The notes below the pieces were generated by a model that was given only the letters and a program-made list of their open reading frames with translations, searched no databases and was not told the DNA's origin. The translations under genes and the position numbers were made by a program. A DNA stretch of 64,000 bases from Rhea pennata (lineage: Eukaryota > Chordata > Aves > Rheiformes > Rheidae). This document shows, piece by piece, positions 48,701 through 61,800 of the stretch. The stretch lies in NCBI RefSeq assembly GCF_028389875.1, contig NC_084671.1, positions 26,319,083-26,383,082 of the forward strand. Direction: 5' to 3'. Each line of letters starts with the position of its first letter. The first letter of the stretch is position 1.

Positions 48701-49808
48701 AGAACCAATACAGGTGAAAAGATGCAGTAACATGGATAGATTGTATCATTTGTCCCAAAAGTAATTTTATGCACTACAAGTTGAAGCACAGCAACAGCCC
48801 TGTTGTCTATGTCCATGATGACGGCGCAAAACGGACAGTAAGCCACTCCTGGCCATTGCCAGTCATGCTGCATCCCTCCATCAAGGCAGAGAGAGTTGTT
48901 CTGTATCTCATTTCATTACTTTACACTTCTTGTATGGCCCAAACAGCGAGGTAATGTTCCTCTCCCTTTCACGTGGTCTCCTGAAGATGAATTCAAAAGG
49001 GGGAATGTCAGAGCTGATTTCCTGTAACCTTTTGGCTCTCCAGAATTTTGTCCTTTCTCATCATCAAGAATTTCTGAACAATTGTTTGTAATGCCTGAAA
49101 ACCTAGAGGTTGTACCATTGCCACTGGCTGAAAGAGGGGAGAGCCAGGCCCAGCGGAAGACAGCATGCTGGTGCAAAAGGCTATTTTAACCACATGCATT
49201 GTTTGTTGCAAGGCATAAGTGAGTGAGAACCACTGGCTATTCACCGGCAAGAGGAGCTCTGCACTGCCTTTGAATTTCTGATGCAATCACATGCAATCAC
49301 AGGTGCATTAAGGAGAGGATTACGGTAAGACACAAGGACAATCTTTGTCCCATTTAAATGCTCTAAGATACAGGTGTGACACACAGATGAGTGGGAAAGT
49401 TTGGGGTCTGAAAAGACTGCCAGATGCTCCCGAACTAAGACTGGCCAATATATCTTTTGCACTGAATAATTTTACTGTGATGAAATTATCCAGTAAAGGT
49501 AGCTGTGTTGCAATTCTCAGGAGTCCTGCACTGTCACTGGAACCAGAACTTCCCACACACAAGGACGTGGTTCTTCAAACAAGTGAGTTCTCTAGGAGGC
49601 TCCACGGGTGTGCAGATAAGGTGCCTCTCACTGGATGCAGCTGTACCCCACAGGAAAAAAAAGGTAGCACCACGCTTAGTTGATATGAACTCTGAACAGC
49701 TAGTTTGGCTGTTCAGTAGACACAATTGTGGGCACATCTGCTCTGTGAGCAGACTGTGACTGCTGTGCAGTTAGGGGGAATGGTAGACACAGGCTGTGAA
49801 AACAGAGG
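45714..49808 (-). other. DGKD: Probable DGKD 3' untranslated region
   Basis: I find no further coding exon on either strand between the DGKD stop and the candidate signal at 45708. The stretch contains a GC-rich, CpG-dense patch at about 46240-46440 that stands out from the AT-rich surroundings. Whether the whole 4.1 kb is transcribed is inferred. Confidence 0.35.
46240..46440. other. GC-rich, CpG-dense patch
   Basis: About 200 bases rich in CG dinucleotides (ggcccggcacgacgtcgcgc and similar) within AT-rich flanks. It lies in the presumed DGKD 3' UTR. It could be a small CpG island, an alternative start on the plus strand, or a structured UTR element. Confidence 0.45.
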
Positions 49809-49898
49809 CTAAACCTCGCTGGCAGGAGTATTCCGGCTCAGCTCCTTGATCCCGTGCAGTATCCTCTTCATGTGACCCACTTTGGTCACACCCAGATC
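49809..49898 (-). CDS. DGKD: DGKD last exon: end of SAM and stop
   Basis: It encodes [20 protein letters not shown] and then SRNTPASEV, with TAG at 49809-49811. The acceptor is tttcttgcag. This is helix 5 of the SAM domain and the short tail. Confidence 0.94.
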   Translation of the reverse strand, partial: DLGVTKVGHMKRILHGIKELSRNTPASEV

Positions 49899-52800
49899 CT
49901 GCAAGAAAATAGAAAATCTTACCTTAGGAGAAAGGGGGGAAAATAATTTCCAAGTCGCCAAGCAGTAGTTACAAACTAGTCACCTAGTTACAAAGAGAAG
50001 AGGAACCAATCAGAAAGATAATAAATCTGATGGTTATATATGGAACCTCAAACCATGTATCAAAAATCTGTCAGAGTATGACAGAGCAATGAACAGTCAC
50101 ATGAGGAGGAAGTACAAAGTAATGGCAAGGAACAACTGCAGACCGTCAGCCAGAAACGCAAATTGCTTTGACTGGTAAAGGCCAAAGCACAAGAACAGAA
50201 AGAACAAAGATCACAGGGACTGAAGCTGGTAGCCAAACACATGCAGAACACAGTCTGTCATTGGTCACATCAATGAACGTGAACACTTGGGTACCATGCA
50301 ACAAAACACACGCTGTAGCTGGATAGCATGCAGAGGAATCAGCTACACAGATTACAGTGAAATGCAGAACAGGAAGCTGGTCTAAGTCACAAATGAAGAT
50401 CCAAGGGAGATTCAATGAATGCCACGCACTGAGACCAAATATTTCTCTTTCTACTACGTGCAAATCACCAGAATGACCATAAGTTCTTGTACATGCAAAG
50501 AACCACCATTTTTAACCTTCCTCTGCAGAGAGAGCATCTCCTGATGAGGCGATGAAAAGCTGAGCTATATGGTTACTATTTCAAAAGATTCTCTCCATCT
50601 GACGGCCTCATCTAAGACCATGACCGTTTTTTCTTGTAACAAAGAAGTGCAATGATCTTTTTGTCCAATGACTACAACACAAGATGCACACTGCATTTCT
50701 CCAAAGATGGTACAGGAGCTGAGAAGTTGAAAACTTCCATTCCATCATTCAAGTTGGAGCCTCTCGGGAGCACTAGCTACAGTCTGTGTGCTGGACTGTA
50801 TTACAAGTACAGGAACCTGCGGCTAAGCTGAGAGTCAGTCTCTGAACTAGCTATTCTACCTCCTTGCTATTAAACATTAGGTGACATGAAATGGTGAGAA
50901 AATAAAATGAGGCTGCAATGAACCCACTCATCTTGCCAAGGCATGTAGAATGAACAGTGGCAGACCATTTCCAAGCACATTCAGCACAGAAGGTCATGCA
51001 GACACAGCTGGCTATTTCTGATGAGCTGATCATGAAAGTACCTTGAGGTCCCTCCGTTCGAGGTGCAGGAGCTCAGAGCCCCGGACGTCATGCCGGATGA
51101 AGATATCCTTATACTCACAAAGACTGAGATGCTCAAGCCAGGCCGCAACCTCCTCCGTTCCCCATAGGTGAACTGTTAGAGACGGAAAAGCAGGAGTGCA
51201 TTGAGTACCCAGAATCCCAGAAGCCAGAGAGCGAGACAGATGAGAACACCATCAGCACTCAGTGCCAGAGAAGGAGGGCAAGCAGTACCACAACCTCAAA
51301 TCAAGGCAAGGGCAAGGACTGATAACACGTCCTACAACTTCAAACAAAGGAGGAAGGGCAGATTATGATTAGAGTTATTCTCTTAAACAGAGGCTAGTTG
51401 CAGTGAATCTGGGAGTAAGTATGTTTGTTTTGATGGGCTTGGATACATGCTTTGTAAAGTTTACCCCCAGGTCTAACAGTAAATTCTCTGATATTCCTCT
51501 GCCTACAAAACAGAGTTATAAAATACATCACTATGAACCAAGCATGGGCTATTTTGCTATTATGTACAAACACCTGTGCTCAGTAAGCAAAATAGCAACC
51601 TCTCCTCCTAAAGTCTAAGGGAAGCTTTAGGGAGAGAGGAAGACTGCCAGCTTCCTGCACAGCCTCTAAATAAGAGAAAAATAAAGTTCCCAAGTTCTTG
51701 GAGGCAATAAGTGAGCATCAATGTGTCAAGACAGGAGAGACCGTACCCGCAATTCCATGGCAGAGGACAGGACCCAGGAGCCCACAGAACAGCCAGTACT
51801 TCTGAATTTTAGAAGTAGAAAGGCTTCATGAATAGAATATAAACCAAAAATCAACTAACCCAAATGGAGAGAGAATGTCTTGATATCACTGGCAATTTGT
51901 TGATTCATGGACATTTTTTTTTAATCTACTGACCAGTAGGATTAAAGGTCAGGGTGCACCTGTGGTGATGCTGATCCCCAGCCAATTAGACATGAAACTT
52001 GATTAAAGCCTGAGGGTGAATCAATGAGAAAAATGTCATTAACCATATCACAGAGAGTAAGCAGTGAAAAGATTGGAGTTATGCGGACTTGGGCTCCACA
52101 GTCATTTTGATATCTAAAACGTTGAAATCCTCAAATTCACTTCACTCAGCACCCCTAAAATATTCCAGAAAATGTCCAGATATAAATGGGATTCTTCAGA
52201 GGGTGCCTCCTGTTTCTGCTTAGGAATATCTGCTTAGTACTGGGGATCATTACTCAGACAAAACAGAGCAATAAGCTACTTTGCCCTATGAAGAAGACAG
52301 ACTAGACCTCTGAGAAAAGGTAAATGCAAGGGACAGAGAAGACTGACAGAACACCAGAGGAAACAGACAGACAGAAAGAGAACGGGTGGTGGTGTGACCA
52401 CACTGGTGTGATGACGAGAGACACCATGAATGAGTAGACTTGGTACCCGGCAATCCCATGATACTATGAGCCTCCTTATTTTTGTTGTTCTTCTCCTTTT
52501 TAAACTTGGTCACCAGCCGAAATTTGCCACTGCGGCTGCGTTTAGAATAATCCAGCATCTGGTTCTGTAGGAACACAAGGGAAAAACCATGCCACCAATC
52601 ATAAATTCACTGTGACAGTCCAAGAGCAAAACGTACTGTCTAATTCAGCTCCATGACCTTGTAAGAGAGGAAAAAAGATCCTAAATTCTTTCTGATCAAG
52701 ATGGGGAAGGAAATAGAGAGAGAAAGTTGATCTCACGTCAGTCAAGGGACCTTAGCAGGAAATTACTTTCTTTAGCCCCAGGGAGTCGAGTTTCCTTCTT

Positions 52801-55800
52801 AACAAATTTTTCTCACATCTGCTGCATACTCACAGGATGTGAAACACTCATAGCCAACTAGTGAAAAAGAGAACAGCTAGGGAAATATAGCTTTGGCCCT
52901 CCTCACCTCCTCATCACAGGGCTCCATGAGCTGCCACAGCCAAGGGATGTCTGCCAGCTTCCTCAGCTGGAGGTCCATGTCTGCTAGGGCTGCTTGTAGC
53001 TGCTCCTTCTGTGGAGGATCTAATTGCTGGAATTGCAGAAATGGAAACAAAGCAGCGTTAAAAGACGCATGGTGGAACACACAGTCAGGCCTTTGCCTGG
53101 AAACTCCTAGCTAACAAAGCAGCTCCTCCCTTTAAAAAGGAAGTGCACGACAGGCACTCTGCCCAGACATTACCAGGTTAAACATCATCCTAACCATCCT
53201 AATTCCTGGAAGATTAACATTTAAATTGACTTGTTATGAAGACAAAGAAGATCAAGACCAGCAAGATGTTGCTTGCCAAGGCCACAGTAGAAGAAGAGAG
53301 GAAGCAAGAAGCTGCTTTACTCCTACTTTGTTCTTCTTACCAGCGCCATCTTGCCTGCCAGCAGCAGCTCTGTCTCATTATGCAGGGCTTTGACATTATT
53401 CACCATCTCTACAACAAGGCTGCAGTTCAGACCCTGTGGGGAAGCAACATATGCATAAATAAAGCCTGGAAATGCAGAGGTCTGAGCAGTAAAAAGGAAG
53501 AAGTCTTAGAGAAGCAAGGCCTACTTCTGGTCAATCAGAAAGGAGAACCAAGAGCTATGGCACAAGAACAAAATGGGAAATGTCAAGTGAGTGAAGTACC
53601 TCTGTAGACTTGGATTTAGCGTAGACTTTGTCCATAGACTTGGAGCTGGCATTGACAGCATGGGCAAGCTCCTGTTCCATGTCCTGATAGGATTGTGCTA
53701 TTTCCCGAATGCTAAAGAGAAAATTACAGGTTGCATCAGCATATGCTCAAGGTGGGAGATCTTTTCTGTCTGTGTATCTCCTCTTAATACCCATCTGAGT
53801 GACAAGAGCAGGGATACGGCATGGGAGGAGCACAGCCTTCAGCAAAGCAGGCCAATTCTGCCTGCTACAGTGAGCATGCATAGGCAAAGCAGGGCAGACC
53901 TCACATGTACAACTCCAGGTGCATGTTCAGTTCTGCACATGATTTGGGGTCATTTTAAATTTGACCTAGAAACTTTAGTATGACCACTGCAATCTGAAAG
54001 GCAGCTACACACACATCAGTTTAATGAATGCTTCCTCGATGTGAATCTGGACATTTCTTCTTATGGTCCAGACCATGAAACAAGATGCCCAAATAAAGGA
54101 TGAGTAGACGAGCATACAGTGATTTCAGAAATCTCTGCTGGGCATCACGGTTAAAAATCCCTAACTTGTTATCTGAGTTCCCAGTGAGAACTTTGTTTCA
54201 CTCCTGACAAAAATTACTGATATTAAAAGCTATTAGGTTCTTTAGAGATTAAAGGATCCACATTTGCTCATAGAATTATTACTTTTAGTTCAGAATGACC
54301 CAAAAATTTTGTTTGACTTCAGTCTTCATGCAGCTGGGATAGTGCACAGCAAAAGAATGCTGCTTCCAGTGACCAACACTGCAGTAGGTAAGACTCAGCA
54401 GAAACTTCACCAGTAACAGGGAGGAGGACAAGAACTTGAGGCATCAAAGGAGGGCTCTGTCCACAAAAAGGAAATTGAGTCCCACCTGTGGATCAGAGCA
54501 CCTGCAGCCTGGCCAAACCGGTTGATCTGGGTGGACTCTTCTTCAGACATGATCTCTGGTTGCAGAGAGAAAGAGGAGGGTCGTGACAACTCACACTTCT
54601 GTTTGTCCTCCCAGGATTTCAGGGTGCTCTCAAATGCCTAAAAACATAGTAAGCAAACTCTAAGATACCTTGTAAATCCCCTAGAAAAAATAACGCCGTA
54701 AGTGCCTACGCTTGTAGAGCACGAAGGGCTCTGGGTATCAACACTTCCCATTGCAAGACCTGGCTGTTGAGCTGCTTGTAACTGCTAACTTCGGCCACCT
54801 GGGCTGAAGCTTTCAATGCCACATGCTTGCCTTGAATTAATTTTTGCTTAAGCCGAATTTTAGCCAAAGCGGTTAGGCCACTTCTAAGAGCCAGACTAGC
54901 TAAATCCACAAATTCATTATTGGCAACAGCCTTTTCTTTGACTAGCAGTAGCACGTCTACACTTTGGAGCAAAATCATAGAATCACAGAATTGCTAAGGT
55001 TGGAAAGGACCTCTGGAGATCATCTAGTCTAACCATCGGACGAGTGGCCTGTACAGGGATCTAACCTGCGACCTTGGCATTATTAGGACCACGCTCTAAC
55101 CAACTGAGCTAAACCTAACCCCCAAAACTCTTAAATCTGACATTTGTCCAAGAAATGCCTTTTGTTACTCCGTAAAAATCCAGCCATTTTGGCATATTAC
55201 AAGTTTTTGGGGAAGGTGGGGACAATGAAGACTGTATTACTGCACACCTCTTCTCTGCACGACATCTTCAGAGCTGGAAATTAAAAATGTTCAAGATTTC
55301 TCCTTATCCAGGAGGCCTTCTCCAGAATTTGGTCAGACTAGCATCCAAACTCAGAGCTGGGACCTGCCCCACCAGCACCCTTACTGATATTCCTGCTGGC
55401 ATCAGTAAGTGGTACACGAAGAAGTGACACAGATGAATGCAATAAGGATCAAAACTAGATATGGTGAGAATGAGAACAGAAACACAAAGCCTCAGGGCAA
55501 GGAGAGATGGATCAACGAGAGCAAGAAATGTGACGAGGGAAGTCTAGACAAGAGAAGCAGCTATGGGAGAGGGAAACTGAAATAGGAAAAGGAATTCAGA
55601 GAAGATGATGAGGACAATGAGTAAGTGTGTGGAGTGTTTGTGGAAAAACCGATGCTCAGTGCACCGTAAAAGGAAGGGTGATTGGTTGTGATGGGGAGAG
55701 CAGGAATGGTAGTGGCCTGGAAGTCAAATGAGATGAGTATAGACTAGGTAAGGAGCGCAGGACAAAGGGCAGTGGAGCAGAAGAGCCGGTGAATACTAGA

Positions 55801-58800
55801 ACAGCACTGCCCAGGGGAAAACCCAGGGTTCTGGGGACACATCATTCTTCTGAGTCTGAAAAAGTCTTCTGAAGCCCTGTGGTAAAGCAGATCACTTCCC
55901 CTGTTGCTGCACAAAAACCGACTGTCAGTTTTGTACAAGCTATCCACCAATTTCAACCTTGCTGATGACCCTTTAGTAGTCCGGATGAAGCCACTTGAGC
56001 GAATTTGGAGTTTTTTCCAACTTAAATTAAGGAAACTAAATATTCAAAACCACTTCAGAAGAATGTTACAGAAGATACAGGGTCACATGCTCAAAAAGAG
56101 GATTCCACTTCATTTCCAGCATAGGACAGACTGGTTCTGAAAAGGAAAGTGTGTCCTGTAATGACTAAAAAGGACAGCAGGAAAGATGAGGATAAGCCTG
56201 TGTTGAAGACAGCTGAATGCTGCTCTCCAAAATAGAGCCTGCTCCTCCCTTGTAATGGCCTGCCTGCAGAACAGGCTTTGCAGGCAAAGAGGAGCAGAGA
56301 GGCACAATCACAGCCATAGCTTCGGCTGGCCCAGTACACACAGCGCACTCACTAGGGACTTTTGCATCTCCCAGATTTCCATATCTAACTCTTGTGCGTC
56401 CCTCTGCCCTTCCCACTTGTACCCACAGGCAGGCTGCCTCTTCTTTTCTCCCTCCACGTTCACAACAGGATCTCTGTTCCACTGATGCTGGCTCTCTGGG
56501 CCATCTCCTTCAGTCACCTCCCCAGGATGCAATATGACAATGCAACAACTCTCTGTCCCTCTATTTTTTTTTCTATGTGAAAGACTGCTCATTATTCCTG
56601 TCTCCTCTTCCGCTTAACATACACACCAATACCCTCTGTTCTTTCCCCAGATGATGGGGTCTTGGGTATTTCCTTGTCCTACCACGACAAAGGCTTTGTA
56701 AACCCCAGTCTTTGCTTTTTCATACCACTGTATTTCCTACTTCCTGCCAGGGAACGTGCCTTATGTCTAAATCTATCAGGCTATTTTCCCTTTTTTCCCC
56801 CCTCTCTGTTGTTCTCTCTGTTTCTGTTTTATGGGAGGTGAGTCCTTGGCAGTAGGACTTCAGTGTGCTCTGGAGGCTGGATAAAGGAGTGTTATGCTGT
56901 AAAGTATTAAGAATTGCTATCGGCCAAACTGCTGATTCAGTTAGGAGTACAGCGTTAGGAGAAACCATAAAGCCTGTCTGTGCCACAGCAAGGCATCTAT
57001 CCTTTCCTTTGGCTTCCTGTCATTTAGTAATACAGTAAAATGGCAAAAACACTTCCTTATGTGTTGGTACATTTGAAAGTTATGAGAACAGACAGAAACA
57101 CACTGCTGAATAGGGCATGAGATACTGCTTTGCTTGGTCTATGAGGTATAAGCCACATACTGAACAATGAGGAGAAATTAAAGCACTGAATAGCTGAATC
57201 TGGATAAACTGTAGTGCTCAGCAAGGCAGGCATCCTGTGGGAAAAACAGCATGCAAGCGTGTTAAGAAACACTGCATCACAAAGCACCTAGAAAAGGAAG
57301 CTAAGTAAGCTCGCAAAAGCAACCTTAATTTTATTATTTCCCAAGCAGTGAAGGCATATTTAATCATGTTCTTTCCAAAAAGTTTTGAGGTGTGCAGCAA
57401 TATATACTCTTTACCTCCACAAACATAAGCTTTCATGTAACTTAGATCCAGCCATTGCCACACTGTCTGGGAATATATGATAACAAAACACCTGTGTATA
57501 CCATACAGTGCATCTAAGGCTGCTCTTACCCTGTCTCGTGTCAGTGTTTGTGCCCTGTTCTTGTGAACAATCCAAATATAACCTGGAGGTTGGATCCAGG
57601 CTTCTCCATCCACTTGTACAGGAACCCCCTCTTCTCCCAGGATTGCTATCTTCACAGTCCGACACTGCAAGAAATGATTGCATTAGAGAAGCTCTAAAAT
57701 GTTGGTTTTCCAAACTCATGAGCTATTCTCTTTTTTACCAAAGCACTTCCCCTGGTACTAGAGCCACAAGTGCCTAAGTGGCAGGGTAGGCTTCATCTTC
57801 GTACGGCAGGGACCAGCTAACGAGTTTCTGGCCCAATCTGTACTTAAGTTGCTGTGGACTAACTCTCAAGACAGTGAACACTAGCAAACAATTCCATGCC
57901 CAAAGAGCTTCTGAACATGCTCATTTTCAGCCCTGATGGACGCTCTTTCATGGACAAGAGAGCACACAGGAGGGCTTTACTAACTGAAACCAGTAAAAAT
58001 GTCACAAGCTGGAGATGGGGGAGGCAAGGAGGGCTCACAAAAGTAGCTGATACCTGTGCAATCCGGTGATGCTGCAGGTTTATCACTCGTGACACTGCCA
58101 TCTGCATGCTACCAAACACTGCTACCACCTCCAAAATCTTGTCATCAAAAGAGGGAGCTGTAAATGTCTGCCAGATACAAGAGAGAGAATTCAGTTCATA
58201 TACAGCTCTTAGAGAGGTATCCTTTCCTGCCTATGGGTGGAGATTTGGTCCTCAGCTTTCATTTGTACTATTCGTTCTGCATAAAATTAACAAAGAGGCT
58301 AGAAGGTGAAGATTTTCAGCGACCTGGGAAAAAGGAGCCTCGATATTCCCACTGTGCTTCCAATGGCAACTAAAGTATGATCCAAATAAAAAGCCTGGAG
58401 GCTACAAGGGAATATTTATTCTCATGAAAGCAGGAACTTATTCTTTCATGACAAATAAGAGAATGTTACAGTTTATCCTTTGCCTTCAACGAGCTTTATT
58501 CTCAGGCTTTCTGGGGACAGAAAGTCAATCTAAAGCACTTCTTGGAGGTCCAAACGCCCAGGACAGCATCTGGTTTCTTTCTGAATCACTACAGATTGCA
58601 TGGTATGAAGCTGCTGAAGACTGGCTTTTCAGTATCCTATCCATTTCACAGAGATATTGCATGCAGACATGCCCCCAGCCCTCTTCTTCCAAGCACAGCT
58701 CTTAGGGACTATGACTCCTGGATTGCTTTATAGAATACTTACATCATCTTCCTTGGTACCCCCCCAGAAGTTTGTGCCTCCTGCGTAGCTGGGAATGTTG

Positions 58801-61800
58801 AGTACAGCAATTCCCTGAAGACTGGGTAAAGGGATGGGTCTCCCATCACACTGTTCAAAACAAGACAACAATACTCTCAGCACAGCAGGAGAGAGTCTCT
58901 CCAGCCACAGCACTTGCTCTAAGAACAAGAAACAGCCTGCACCGTTTAGTGAATACATTAATTCAGGTATCTACAGTTTATTCTTGGTGTAAAAGAGTAG
59001 AAGAATATATCCATTCATATCTCATGAACCATCTTATCTTTGGTAAAGGTTGGTTTTAGAGAGATACTCTTGTTTCTTTCTCCAAAAAACGACAGGGCAC
59101 ATGTGAGAGGTTCAGCAACACCTTTTGCTTTATTCCTTCAAAGAGAGAAATAAAACTTCTGAAATACCTGTGCAATCTGCTGTGACAAGGGTCTCCTCCC
59201 GCAAACTGCCTGCTTATGCTGTAGGTTGTCCACACAAGAATATTTCCTTTCCAGTTTGATTCACATTATAGTGTAGTTAAAATAATAGCTCTCCACTGCA
59301 CCTACTGTCTAAAATGTTGAGTTCTCATGAGACACCATAGATAAGAATCTTGTCTATGCTGAATGCTGAGTTTGGGATAGCTAATATTTTCTAACAGAAT
59401 GAAGCTTCCTTTATGTTTTGAGAACGCAAGTATCTTCCAGCACCAGAAGTCATCACTTTTAGCTAGCTCAGGGTGAGATATAATATTGCAGGCAAGGGAA
59501 ACACCCTCATGTGAGAAAATAGTATCACCAGGTCAAGGACAAAGTGTCCGAAGGAAATGCAGTTAGGTATCCCAGTTTTAGCAACAAAATGGCATGCTAA
59601 AATTTCTCACCTCCAGTAAGACTTTCTGCTCCAGGTTTTTATATGTTCTGTGTAGCAGCTCCTTCGTCCCTAATACTCCGTACCACATCATATTTTTAGT
59701 ACGACTTCTAAGGAGACAAAACAAAACAAGAGAAAAAGTCAGCATAAAGCAATTACTTTCTCACAGGAAGCACTTACCTTTCTCATGGTAAAAAGCATTT
59801 GAAAAGGTATGTCCCTAAATCCTACAACACAAAGTTTCCTTCCTTCCAAAAGGAGCAAACCCTCAAAATGGTCATCCCTTGTACTAAGGAATTATTATTT
59901 TCCCTCGGGACAAAAGTCAGATAGGAATTGAGGGCAACTGACTAACAAACATTCAGATTCCCCCAACACAGAACTGATCAGTCTCACACACCAGAACATC
60001 AACTGTATTTTGAAATACTTGCAGAAGTACAGCGAAGTTTTCGACCCAGGCTATACAAAGGATCCTGCAGTTGCCCAGCTATTCAAAGGGCCAAAAACTA
60101 TGTGACTGATGTGGTGGTTCATAATAAGTTAGGATTAAGGAAGAAATCAGCTTCCGTGGCATTCAGAGAGTTGAGATGTGATTCTCTTGTAGCTAAATAG
60201 CAGGCACAAGAGAAAAACATGAGTGAGATCATGAAGCAAATAGAACCAACATGCTGAATCCACACTGGTGTAGCTATTAAAGCTCTTACACTCTCCACAC
60301 AGCATACTGAATCAGTAAATCAGAATTTATTTCATCATGAGAGAATTTATCCTCATCATGATTTCAAGCCTCCCTGAAGGACGATTATACAGACAAGATT
60401 GATGATATGTCTGTCCAGCACAATTTCACACAATCAGCTTCAAAACAGCACAAAAATGTAAACTGGTTTCAGTCACTTCTGACAGCAGTCAAGCAAGCCA
60501 AAGCCATAAACCCACCTGCATTTCTCTGGATGCTCATCACGTTTGTTGTTGAAGTCCAAAGAAATCTTCGCATCCAATCCAATTCCAAAGTAATTATTCA
60601 TGACACATTTCTCTGTGTAACATTCACTGCCAAACAAAAAGAACAGACTCCTGTTCCTAAGTTTACATACCGCTTAGTATACACCTCACATGCCCCCTTT
60701 GGTCACCCTGTAATTACCTTGCAGAAAAACTTGAACAAAAAGGCTGAATGCCAACAAGATCAAAGAAGCACAGCTGTCAACTAGCTAAAGCCTGCAAGGA
60801 GCACTTTAAAAGAAGTTATCTATTCAGCAGAGATGCCTGGCTTGTGGCCTCTGTCCCTAACACTTCACAGCTACAAGATTTGTAGAGGAATTCTCCCGTT
60901 GCCACAGAAATATTTCCTGAAGCCTAGACTTAGTTTACAGAAAGCTATCTTTCTGGTCACTGGGGTTATGAACAAGGTCTCACAAAATATTTGCAATGTG
61001 TATGTAACATGCTACCTAGAGAGAACCTGACAAATCAGCTCAAAAATGTTAACTACTCATGTCAGTAGCACTAAACCCCATAAAAATCACTTCAGTCAGT
61101 ATCACCGAGTTTTCACTGTTAAACAGTTTGACACAAATGTTTTGAGAAAGAGTTTACATCGTATTTTCCAACCATCTCCCCTTCTGTGGTCTGCCCATGA
61201 GCTTTCTTTACCTTTTGTGCTGCAGGTTGCTGATTGTGCCACAAGCTATCACCCATTAACTGGAAACTGGAATTATCTCTAAGTGTATGGAGAAGACTGA
61301 CCTGGATTTCATTCTGCCACCAAAAGCCTAAAAATCCTCTACAATGAATCAGACGCCTCACTGTATGTTTAACTACATAATCTGATCCTCACTGGCACCC
61401 AGTGTAGGAGAATTCATTTATGTATCTCTGGGCTGCTGCCGTCCCTTATCTAGCTCCCCAAACAAATCCGCTTCGCAGCACAACGTACTGATGCTGAGGT
61501 TCATTTGGAAACAATCACTCCCTTCAGCACTCTGCTCATACTCACAGATTTTCAGGCTCAGAGTTAAAGGGATCAGCATGAATCAATAACCGGCTGATGA
61601 CAGAGCTCCCAGGCAAAGACCCAGACATGCCAGCACGGATATCTGTGGGAAAAGTGACAATGGGAAAGAGTGTGATAACAGATAGCAGAAAACAGGTAAT
61701 TTCAATCTCAGAGACAAGGAGGCATTACCCCGTCTTTCACTGTCCAAATCAACAACCAAAAATAAATGCCAAATGTCAGTCTTAGGGCTGACTCTTAAAG

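Larger units (their letters stand above)
54638..57529. other. DGKD: DGKD intron carrying the SINE
   Basis: A 2.9 kb intron. Besides the SINE and the adjacent reading frame (54706-55122), nothing stands out; 55130-57520 is unremarkable. Confidence 0.6.

Noticed and set aside
55046-55120. Functional tRNA-Ile gene
   Set aside because: Acceptor stem and B box carry changes and the body runs directly into a CR1 tail, so it is the head of a SINE.
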